Shown here piece by piece: positions 56,605-64,000 of a DNA stretch of 64,000 bases (position 1 is its first letter; each line of letters starts with the position of its first letter). A program made the position numbers and the translations under genes. The notes under the pieces are model-generated. The model was not told where the DNA came from. It was given only the letters and a program-made list of their open reading frames with translations, and ran no database searches. This DNA is from Aradus depressus (Eukaryota; Arthropoda; Insecta; Hemiptera; Aradidae): assembly GCA_963662175.1 (NCBI GenBank), contig OY759221.1:38500045-38564044 (forward strand), in the 5' to 3' direction.

Positions 56605-58177
56605 AGTCACCGATTTTTCTAAAGGACCAGGAATTATTCCCGTAAAAATTCAGAGTTCCTACATGATCACCAATTATTTTACATACGTACATTCGATCAA
56701 TATAACAATATTACAAGAAGAACTGACCAATATTCTTGTAACACTCAACTCAGTAGAAAAATTAAATGCAAACTATTCTTATATAGCCTCCCTAAAAAGT
56801 CATCTTTCTGTTGCTCAAGTAGAAACACTCAAAGCCCATCTCTCTTATGTACAGGATAAACTAGACCATATCTTTGCAAATACTCGAGTACCCGCCAATC
56901 ATAATCGTGGTAAAAGGGGCCTTGTTAATGCCTTAGGAACTGCCATCTCTTGGGTAACGGGCAATTTAGATGCCGATGATAAGGAACATTATGACAAAAT
57001 TATTAATAAAATAGAATCCAACAACTATCATGTGGAACATAATGTTGAAAATCAATTAACCATTAACACGAAATTAATTGATGAGTTCAATAAGGATTTA
57101 GATGTAATTAAACAAAACAACTTTAGGATTAAGAAGTTACTAAACTATAATATAAGTAGTATTTTAGCATCTACTCAGCATTACATGCTTCTATATTTTA
57201 ATATTGCCCTTTTAGCTAATAAGATTAGTGATTTAGATACATCGTTAGAATTTTGTAGGATGAATATCATCCATAATAGTATTATATCAAAGAACGAATT
57301 GAGATCTCTAACTGTTAAGAATGATATAAAATTAATTTCCGACTCTCCAGAAATATTATGGCAGATAGGAAAAGTTCAATGTTCCATCACTCCTACACAT
57401 TTGCATTATTTCCTAAAACTTCCTCTCCAAGTTCCCCTTACCGAAACTTACTTTCTCCTGTCATATCCATATCAGAAGAACGATAACCAAATACTCACCA
57501 TTCAATCCAACCCTCCTTTGGTTCTTAAACCAAATGTAACATACGTAGGTGCATGCAAATTCATTTTAGACTATTATTATTGCACAAATGTAACAGAAAT
57601 TGTCAATCCTTGTATTACCACTCTCCTAGTTGATAATAATAACAAACATTGTAAAACATACAGTATTTCTAAACCTAAACCATTTATAAAATATATTAAT
57701 ATTATAAATCAATATCTTATATTCAATACACCTATATTATCTATATATAAAAATAATATAACATTCAATATTAATATTAAAGACACAGTACTCCTTAAGT
57801 TAGACTCCAACGAAAAACTCGGTAACTATTCGCCAATGTACCGCTACACTGAAACAGAACCTCTTCAAATTCTCCCACTTGATACCCAAGTACTCTCATT
57901 GAATTTAACCTTTGAAGAACTTCACATGCTTAATCTTCAGATGAAACCACTTGAGATCCTCGATGAAGAAGACCACATAGACCACACCTTATATATATAT
58001 GCACTAATAAGCCTATTGTTCTTCATCTTATTCACACTCATATTAATTAAACTCAGAAAAAAGGTTTGCAGGTGGATCCTCATCAAGGCCGCAAAGTCAG
58101 CAATCGAACAACAACAAGATGAGGCCCCTCATGAATCTTCAGTCTACCCAGCTCTTCCCCTACACACCACGACGTGA
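56540..58177 (+). CDS. env: Envelope glycoprotein, baculovirus F-like class
   Basis: The protein has 545 residues from the first ATG at 56,540; the frame is open earlier only through TTG at 56,486. It is a membrane fusion protein of the type shared by insect errantiviruses and baculovirus F proteins. A hydrophobic N-terminus (residues about 4-20, LLIALLS) should be a signal peptide. RGKR at 123-126 is a furin-type site. The next residues, GLVNALGTAISW, form the fusion-peptide region and lead into GNLDADD. Several N-x-S/T sites follow. One membrane span near 482-505 (ALISLLFFILFTLILI) precedes a basic cytoplasmic tail of about 40 residues. No stop or frameshift is seen, so the gene appears intact. 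It overlaps pol by 65 nt in another frame and ends 27 nt before the 3' LTR. Confidence 0.93.
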   Translation: MKAPILQSLLIALLSQGLATYKVTDFSKGPGIIPVKIQSSYMITNYFTYVHSINITILQEELTNILVTLNSVEKLNANYSYIASLKSHLSVAQVETLKAHLSYVQDKLDHIFANTRVPANHNRGKRGLVNALGTAISWVTGNLDADDKEHYDKIINKIESNNYHVEHNVENQLTINTKLIDEFNKDLDVIKQNNFRIKKLLNYNISSILASTQHYMLLYFNIALLANKISDLDTSLEFCRMNIIHNSIISKNELRSLTVKNDIKLISDSPEILWQIGKVQCSITPTHLHYFLKLPLQVPLTETYFLLSYPYQKNDNQILTIQSNPPLVLKPNVTYVGACKFILDYYYCTNVTEIVNPCITTLLVDNNNKHCKTYSISKPKPFIKYINIINQYLIFNTPILSIYKNNITFNINIKDTVLLKLDSNEKLGNYSPMYRYTETEPLQILPLDTQVLSLNLTFEELHMLNLQMKPLEILDEEDHIDHTLYIYALISLLFFILFTLILIKLRKKVCRWILIKAAKSAIEQQQDEAPHESSVYPALPLHTTT

Positions 58178-58195
58178 GGACACGTCTAAATTTAC

Positions 58196-58204
58196 GAAAG
58201 GAGG
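58196..58204 (+). promoter_or_regulatory. polypurine tract
   Basis: GAAAGGAGG lies immediately before the 3' LTR and would prime plus-strand DNA synthesis. Confidence 0.8.
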
Positions 58205-58402
58205 AGTTATGTCTGGATCTATTGTTATCTATCCACCAAGTCAGCAGCTTCCTATATATACCCCCACCGACTCTACAGAATCATCTTCAGTAGTCAGATA
58301 GGACTTATAGAGTTAGTATCATAGACTAGTTTTGTATTTTAGAATAAGGTAAAATAAACTTTGCTTTTTAAAAAACCTTTTATTTATAATCAACACTTAA
58401 CT
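58205..58402 (+). repeat. 3' LTR
   Basis: 198 bp, read as identical to the 5' LTR. It is followed by the right CCCG duplication at 58,403-58,406. Confidence 0.95.
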
Positions 58403-58546
58403 CCCGAGCCTGTACGACATAAGGTACTCGTTAAAGACCCCTGTAGAGTCGGGCTAATGTCCACCAGAGTGACGAAAGAGCACTCTGGTAGTAGGCGATA
58501 TGACTTCGTAGTAGAAGCCTGGGCATGAGTCACAATAACTAACTAA

Positions 58547-59024
58547 ATTCAGTTGAAAAATAGATTTCAGATTTTTACATGATAACAATAATTCCTTTCA
58601 TTAAAGATAATATTACAGTATAATTGTAACAAACGAAATGAGAGTAATTTAATGTATATTACCTTTACCATGTGTGCATTAAATGCCCATAAGTCAGGCC
58701 CCTAACTTCCATAGATGGCAGAGATAGTCTCAGCATGGAACCAGTCCTTCAGTGACTTCCACAGAATACCAATCAGGAGGTGTTGACCTCCCCACAGTTT
58801 GTTGTAATGCATCAAGTGAACTGCAACATAAGTTTCTATGTCGGCCCGCAAAAAATATATTAATAAATATGAAGAAGATAAACAAACAAATTGAATACAT
58901 TTTGCACCAACCATATACCACTGCAAACTGCAATAGTGGTACTGGTTGTAACAATTCAAAGGTAATTTTGATAAGAATGTGTTTGTAAACACCGCTCTCC
59001 ACAACAGATGATTTTCAGGATAAA
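58547..59024. other. no gene recognised
   Basis: Overlapping open frames of 78-121 codons on both strands (58,702-59,067) share no known protein motif and have no coding signature I can point to. Confidence 0.4.
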
Positions 59025-59600
59025 AAAAAGTCGTCGGTGGATCACCGACTATGTACATATCCAGCACGAATTAATCAATTATATTTTAGCTCTCAGTTTG
59101 GGCTAAACCTCAATACTTGACTTACCTAGTGGTTTTTGAATCCTCATAATAAATTTCGTGTCACTACATTTATTACAATTCCAGTTATTAGAGTTTTTGT
59201 GTTAAGCCTCCCCCTAATCCCCCCTTCCATTTAAGCGATTTGGCTGAAAATCAATACATGTTGTCCTTAGACTGTTTTGGATACTCATATAAAATGTCGA
59301 GTCTATACATTCATTCTAACGGGATTTATTGTGTTCACAGACACAGACATTTTTTTTTTTTTGGAATCAGGAGTTCGGAAAAATTCCATTCGCCTCAAAG
59401 TCTTTATAGGGGCTTTATAGAGCTTTATAGTCCTTATGGGGTTCCTGAAGGACATATACAATTTTGCGTCTATACAATGATGAGTTATTGTGCTCACACA
59501 TACAGACACACAGTCACACACATAAACATATACGTAGACATTTTTTTTTTTAGTTTTTTGGTCCTGACGAAAATTCGTCTTAATTTTCGTCCGATTTCGG
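59025..59600 (-). repeat. family T copy, minus orientation
   Basis: It starts with AAAAAGTCGTCGGTGGATCA and ATCCAGCACGAATTAATCAA (the right terminus on the minus strand) and continues in family order through TTATTAGAGTTTTTGTGTTA and ACAGACACAGACATTTTTTT. Beyond about 59,400 it is rearranged. Open frames on both strands are repeat-derived. Confidence 0.7.
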
Positions 59601-60811
59601 CCAAAATCTAACCAGATATAAGTTAGCACATATGGCATTTACGTTTCAAATTTCAAATTCATAGGTAGAATCATTTTTAAGTCAGAGCGCTTACAAAGTT
59701 TTCATCCGAAAATCAATAAGCTGATCAAAGCGGTTCTGGATACACATAAATATTTCTTATCGATATAGTCTTTTTGTATCTGGAGTTATCATAAAGCAGA
59801 GGCATAAGTCAGTTTTGTTAAGGTTAAAGAAAAATGCACGTTAAATTGGGAAAGATGCGCGAAGTATCTCTTGCGTTCTTGCATATAGACGTTAATGACG
59901 TCAATCGTTTACAGACTCACACTGTTACTCAATCTGTTACTATTATAATAATATTTCAGTCTTGATTATTAATTCATGTGCTTCGTCAAATCAGCCTAAA
60001 TATTAGCCCATTTGCCCATCATTCTTCCAAATCTTGTGAATAGGGTATAACATACAACGAAATTTTACCCCCCCCCCCCCCCCCCCTCCCCCCCCCCCTC
60101 CCTGATAAACATCTTGGATCCACCCTTGCATCGAATTTCTGTCAATTATAAAGCCAATATTCGTTGGAGTTAATGGAAGTCACATCCCGTGTTTCATTTC
60201 CTAACGGAATCTTTTGATGGTATTATCGATATCCGCTATTAGAGCGTCCGATCCTGAAACCCGTTCAAACGGAAGTCTTGGAAGTGCCAGGTTCCGCAGA
60301 TGAAGTGATTATTGAAATTACTCGTTGTTGAAGGACAAAGAAACATTTTATTACACAAATGTCCATTCTAAAAAATGTGTAAAATTTCAAGCACGATGAA
60401 CTGTTTGGAATGTAGAACATTCATTGACATTCTTAATTAACAGAGAGACATTCCAAACGCTTCTGATCTTCTAGCTTCACACGACTGGTACTTACTTTCT
60501 TGTATAGTATTGTAATCCTGCGAAAATCAGAGATCGAGTTTTCAAAGGAATTACACATTTCAAGGTTCCCTGAACAATCATTAATATTAAATGTTGAAAA
60601 CAACAATGCAATTACATAAAAATATTTTAAAATAACACGCAAAAATTACCTTATTAGAGAAGCCTCGGTTTGAGTCTCTCCGTTGAACATAAGTAGTTTC
60701 ATTTTCACAATATATTTACAACGACAACATTTGTCACTAGTGCTTGTGATGATGTGCGGTGGCAAGTGTGTCGCTGTACTGCTGAGATACGTGACCGAAG
60801 AGGAGTCCAGA
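59601..60811. other. no gene recognised; poly-C tract
   Basis: Nothing coding is supported. C-runs interrupted by single T occupy 60,068-60,102. Text near 60,520-60,570 (AATCAGAGATCGAGTTTTCAA) recalls the family T left end. Confidence 0.4.
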
Positions 60812-61330
60812 CTAGTCCTGGAGCAGGTCCCTCTGCCATGCCCGCTTGAGACGTCGTGGCGGATTTGTGGGGAGAGTGTTCGTGTATAACTGCAGAATAA
60901 GTGGATTAGCGTAATGATGGAGTTTGTAGTGAAAATTTTGATTTCGTGTCTTGATAACAGAAGATACAAATGGGATGTTGAGGATATTATGTAATGTGAG
61001 ATTGGAAACGTAAAATGGCGCATCGGCAATGTGGCGTAGTATAATGGATTGTACTGACTGAAGACGTTGCATGTTTAATTTTTTGGCTGATCCCCATATC
61101 TCGATGCTGTAAGTCCGGATGGGTTTTAGTATAGTGTTGTAAATGTGAAGTTTGTTTTCAAGCCATAATGTCGATCGTCGTCCGGTGATTGATTTCAGTC
61201 GTCCAAATCGTCTTTTGAGGTCTGTGCGTTTCAGTCTGATATGAGTTGTCCAAGTTAAACGTCTGTCTAAATGAAGTCCTAGATATCGGACAGTGTCGGA
61301 TGCAGGAATGGGCTGGTATTTTTGAAGTTA
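60812..61330 (-). pseudogene. Jockey-like LINE reverse transcriptase, C-terminal relic
   Basis: Read from about 61,300 downward on the minus strand, the protein contains VRYLGLHLDRRLTWTTHI, KRRFGRLKSITGRRSTL, LENKLHIYNTILKPI, RTYSIEIWGSA and, from 61,072, MQRLQSVQSIILRHIADAPF. It closes with NPPRRLKRAWQRDL and a stop at 60,812. This is the thumb and C-terminal region of Jockey-clade ORF2, in a continuous frame for about 170 residues. The palm with the catalytic Asp residues and the endonuclease are missing upstream, so it is a 5'-truncated dead copy, although less decayed than the one at 1,955. Confidence 0.85.
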
Positions 61331-61479
61331 ATTTAGATATTTTGTCTAGTAGTCTTATTAACAGTTTACGGGGTTCCTTGTTAGTCGCTTGGCAAGTAGA
61401 AGACATGGTATTCTGAAGGGTTGGGATTATTGTTAAGGTATACTGAAGGGCAGGTTTTGAATGGATCAACACAAAATTT

Positions 61480-61610
61480 AGGATGATTCAATTGATTTTC
61501 AATCAAACAGTTAAATTGTATTCAAAGAAAGGATAAAAAGTGATTAATTTATTAGCAGTGGGGAAGTACTATGCTGGTGATTTACAAACAACTTTTCTTT
61601 TTTTTTTTTG
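61480..61610 (+). repeat. family T, right-end fragment
   Basis: ATTTATTAGCAGTGGGGAAGT followed by GGTGATTTACAAACAACTTTT and a T-run is the family's right terminus. Confidence 0.65.
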
Positions 61611-61984
61611 CAGAAAAAAAACATGATCGATTTGCTAAAAACAATTCTCGTCAACGACCTTGGTGTAATTTGTTCAGAAGGTACTTTTTATAAGTTATAT
61701 TTTTGTAAGACTTTGACAACCCAACGTGGGAGTACAGGTTTAAAGTTCCGCTCAACTCATTTATTTAAATTAAGACTATATATTTTTTTTTTTGCCAAGG
61801 TATTTCCTTCCCCCAGGCTAGACATAGAAATTATGTTTTCAGGGTCTTCTGTGAGAGTGATGAGCGATGCAACATGCAACACAGAATAATATGAGGGGGC
61901 TTCGAATGTGGAAGTATGACGTTCGAATCCTCAAATTACCAGAAATACATATGAAATTCCTGGACACGGACAATAGATGCTTGG
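61611..61984. other. no gene recognised
   Basis: A 93-codon plus-strand open frame from 61,608 overlaps a T-run and has no recognisable content. Confidence 0.35.
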
Positions 61985-62130
61985 AATAAAGATCCTTCCC
62001 TAATAAAATGAAAAAAAATCTTTATTCTGGGATATGCGTCCCCTAAGAATAATAACATAAGAAATAAACAAAATAATAAAGGTACCTACCAATTAGGATA
62101 GAATAAAGAAAACAATTAAATAAAAGAGGG
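61985..62130 (-). repeat. LINE-like 3' tail
   Basis: On the minus strand it reads ATTCTTAGGGGACGCATATC and CCAGAATAAAGATTTTTTTT. The same ending stands in plus orientation near 17,955. Confidence 0.4.
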
Positions 62131-62142
62131 CTCTAGGTATTA

Positions 62143-62400
62143 CGTTTTCGCTCTCCCTTGAATGCCAATCGACCGCTTGAGCTAATAATCAATATTTGAC
62201 TTATATAGGGGCTCCTAATTTCTCATACTAAATATCGGCAGTTATTAGAATTTTTGTGTTAAGCCTCCCCCCAATCGACCCTCCCTATTGACCGATTTGG
62301 CAGTTATCGTGTTCACGTAAACACTGAAATGTTTTTTCATTTCGGAAAACAAGAAATTCTATTGAAAACTCCGCATCGAATTTTCAGGATGCTCTTTTAT
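62143..62400 (-). repeat. family T copy, internally deleted
   Basis: ACGTTTTCGCTCTCCCTTGA, AATCAATATTTGACTTATAT and GAAAACTCCGCATCGAATTT appear in minus family order, with gaps. Confidence 0.6.
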
Positions 62401-62404
62401 TTCT

Positions 62405-62618
62405 CTGGAGGACATGAGCCCAATTCTACTTTGGGAGTACTAAATTTTGCTTATTATAAATTTTCATTCATCCAGGATGAGCACCTCATCCTTCGAAGGA
62501 GACGGTCTCGAGTCTAAGGGATGTCAGGTACTAGTTTGGAGAGTCTTACCCTCTATGTCCCCCAGAGGGCCCTAGTATTACGCGATTTGACCTCATAGAT
62601 AAAGTTCCGGTAGGAAGA
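62405..62618. mobile_element. SINE1 pieces in inverted arrangement
   Basis: A minus-oriented body part (GGACATGAGCCCAATTCTAC to CATTCATCCAGGATGA) is followed by a plus-oriented part (CCTTCGAAGGAGACGGTCTC, GATGTCAGGTACTAG, then GACCTCATAGATAAAG). Neither has a tRNA head. It resembles the foldback at 5,704. Confidence 0.55.
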
Positions 62619-62623
62619 AGAAT

Positions 62624-62965
62624 TTAATCAACTACGTTTTCGCTCTCCCTCTAAACAAATCTATCGATTTCCTTGAAAATATGAATACTCAGAGACCCCT
62701 CAATCCTCATTTCATGTAGATAAATTCATTACAATATCAGTTATTAGGGTTTTTGTGTTAAGGCCCCTTCCTTTGGTCAGGTTTCCGGTATATTCATTCT
62801 ATCGTTAGTTAACGTGTTCACACACAAACACACAGACAGGATACTTTTTAAAATTTTTGTGATCAAGGGTTGGAAAACATGTAATTCCAGTGAAAACTCA
62901 ACGTCGAATTTTTGACCGATTATATAACGTCCCCTATACTTCGTATAGCTGCTGAAGTAAAAACT
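62624..62965 (-). repeat. family T copy, minus orientation
   Basis: Family text runs from TTAATCAACTACGTTTTCGC to the left terminus CCCCTATACTTCGTATAGCT, with a shortened middle. Confidence 0.7.
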
Positions 62966-63689
62966 ATACTATCTTGGGGCGAAACTTTAGTTAAGTATCA
63001 TCAGAAAAATATTGTTCTTCAAAATCTCCTTCTGAGTTCAATAAATACCCCCAATTAATTCATGATCACGAACTGCTCTTATAACATATTCTGACCGAAA
63101 TAACTGTGATCGTGATTTCGAAAGTGAATTATTATAGCTCAGTGAGTCACTAAATTATTAAATTATTTTATTCCTTTGTTTTTAGGATTTTGTAGGTCAC
63201 AGAGAAAAAAATAAAAACCTTACAGTTTCTGCCTGTAGCTCCCATTTGAGCAAATGTAGTCATTTTAACTCGCCAAGTATGTAGTCAGTTTTCTCAGCTA
63301 CGGAAAATTTCGTGAAAATGAAAATATTATTTTGAAAATAGAATATCAAATTGAAGATCTTCTTTCCAAGACTTTCACAGGAGACAGAAAGTACAACTCC
63401 ATATGTCCCTCCCCTCGAAATAAACAGAAAATAAATAGAGTATAAATAGTACTAATGGATAGGTACAATAATTACAATTTTTAATGATAATAAATAAGTA
63501 TTAATAATACAAGAATATAGAAATACAAACAAATAACACGTGCTCGAATAATACGTGATAGAATGAATATATTGACAATGTTTTATGTGTTTGGATCTAG
63601 AAGTCCACAAAATGACTAGAAATTGTTAATTGAAACATATTCTATGAGAGAGATGGAACTTGGTGAAGAGTATAACAACTGGTCGCTCT
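62966..63689. other. AT-rich DNA, no gene recognised
   Basis: No coding frame, structured RNA or named repeat is seen here. Confidence 0.4.
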
Positions 63690-63778
63690 TATTGCTAAAG
63701 CTATACCATTGCAAACTCTGTAAATCTGAGTAACACCTCGTGCCTTGGTGAGACGGAGACGGCGGAGCATGTTCTCCT
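63690..63778 (+). pseudogene. LINE zinc-knuckle remnant
   Basis: The short frame reads NTSCLGETETAEHVLLK, then a stop. The GE-ETAEHVLLEC wording is that of the zinc knuckle near the end of several LINE ORF2 proteins. Only about 20 codons survive. Confidence 0.45.
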
Positions 63779-63802
63779 CAAATGACTTTTATATAATTTT
63801 TT

Positions 63803-63885
63803 ACTTGCCCAGCTATACGGAGTATAGGGGAAGTTATGTAATTAGTCAAAAACTCGATGCGGAGTTTTCAACAGAATTATTTATT
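63803..63885 (+). repeat. family T, left-end fragment
   Basis: ACTTGCCCAGCTATACGGAG, then AAGTTATGTAATTAGTCA and TTTCAACAGAATTAT. Beyond it the window ends in AT-rich DNA without features. Confidence 0.75.
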
Positions 63886-64000
63886 TTTTTTCATCATAAT
63901 GAAGTTGTTAATTTTATGTTTTTTCCTGTTAATCTTTTGTTTATCTATTTTTTTGATTGTATAGTTTTTCTCCAATGTATCACTAATTTTTATTTACCTA

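Larger units (their letters stand above)
51120..58402 (+). mobile_element. errantivirus-type Ty3/Gypsy retrotransposon, full length
   Basis: The order is LTR, primer binding site, gag, pol (protease, RT, RNase H, integrase), env, polypurine tract, LTR: 7,283 bp in all. The LTRs are 198 bp and read the same throughout; they begin AGTTA and end AACT, as in insect errantiviruses. A 4-bp duplication flanks the element. These elements are insect endogenous retroviruses. The three genes have long open frames without internal stops, which together with identical LTRs indicates recent insertion. Two oddities may prevent autonomous activity: Asn in place of the integrase catalytic Glu, and a gag-pol frame relation of +1. 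Confidence 0.95.
50972..58546 (+). mobile_element. SINE1 split by the LTR retrotransposon
   Basis: The head and first body half (GGCGCCGGTAGCTCACAG from 50,972 to ATGATCCCG at 51,119) stand left of the LTR element. The second half (CCCGAGCCTGTACGACATAA to CACAATAACTAACT) stands right of it, from 58,403 to 58,546. Removing the LTR element and one CCCG would give a continuous SINE1. The SINE was therefore there first. Confidence 0.88.

Noticed and set aside
58702..59067. A 121-residue minus-strand gene after the LTR element
   Set aside because: Three overlapping frames on both strands are open here, none with a recognisable motif; it is probably chance in AT-rich DNA.
59240..59638. Two overlapping open frames of 111 and 123 codons
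   Set aside because: They lie on opposite strands of a family T copy and consist of its standard phrases.

Overview
This is AT-rich, gene-poor eukaryotic DNA, most likely from an arthropod and probably an insect. Evidence for that: a complete errantivirus-type Ty3/Gypsy element with an env gene, Jockey-like and other non-LTR reverse-transcriptase relics, a Tc1-like transposase relic, two tRNA-derived SINE families, hammerhead-like motifs of the kind carried by Penelope-like elements, and very large satellite arrays. I found no intact host gene, no tRNA or rRNA gene, and nothing prokaryotic. The species cannot be named from the sequence alone. The whole window reads like pericentromeric or otherwise repeat-dense chromatin in which mobile elements are nested in one another.

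Layout. 1-12,000: degenerate tandem repeats, a Jockey-like LINE tail, several copies of a tRNA-derived SINE (called SINE1 here), many fragments of a dispersed family whose ends read ACTTCCCCAGC and GCTGGGGAAGT (called family T), and two hammerhead-like motifs. 12,107-13,692: a non-autonomous TIR element with arrays of short palindromes, into which a 588-bp inverted-repeat element with hammerhead-like motifs has inserted with a 14-bp target duplication. 14,951-16,000: a decayed LINE reverse transcriptase, itself broken by a second foldback insertion that also has a 14-bp target duplication. 18,077-20,424: 26 copies of an exactly 90-bp satellite. 22,030-36,745: about 14.7 kb of higher-order satellite (blocks of about 467 and 601 bp grouped into 2.8-3.5 kb units) whose monomer is collinear with the SINE1 body. 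38,841-42,060: a 1.6-kb tandem duplication carrying a second SINE, followed by a hairpin-bearing minisatellite. 43,690-46,750: Tc1-like relic, SINE1 with a clean target duplication, a polypyrimidine tract, family T and a LINE C-terminus. 48,240-50,850: more SINE1 copies and a MITE-like inverted repeat.

51,120-58,402: the only substantial coding region, an LTR retrotransposon with identical 198-bp LTRs, a Lys-type primer binding site, gag, pol (protease, RT, RNase H, integrase), env (signal peptide, furin site, fusion peptide, membrane anchor) and a polypurine tract, flanked by the 4-bp duplication CCCG and inserted inside a SINE1 copy. It looks young, yet the integrase lacks the catalytic Glu (Asn instead), and pol lies in the +1 frame relative to gag. 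58,550-64,000: further family T and SINE1 fragments, a Jockey-like RT C-terminus on the minus strand and a LINE zinc-knuckle remnant.

How the parts relate. The LTR element encodes its own particle, replication and envelope proteins. SINE1 and SINE2 carry RNA polymerase III boxes and depend on LINE machinery, of which only dead pieces are present here. The foldback elements and family T are non-autonomous. SINE1 sequence appears to have seeded the 14.7-kb satellite. The most unusual items are the inverted-arm elements with hammerhead-like cores, the SINE-derived higher-order satellite, and the nearly pristine errantivirus with a substituted integrase residue.
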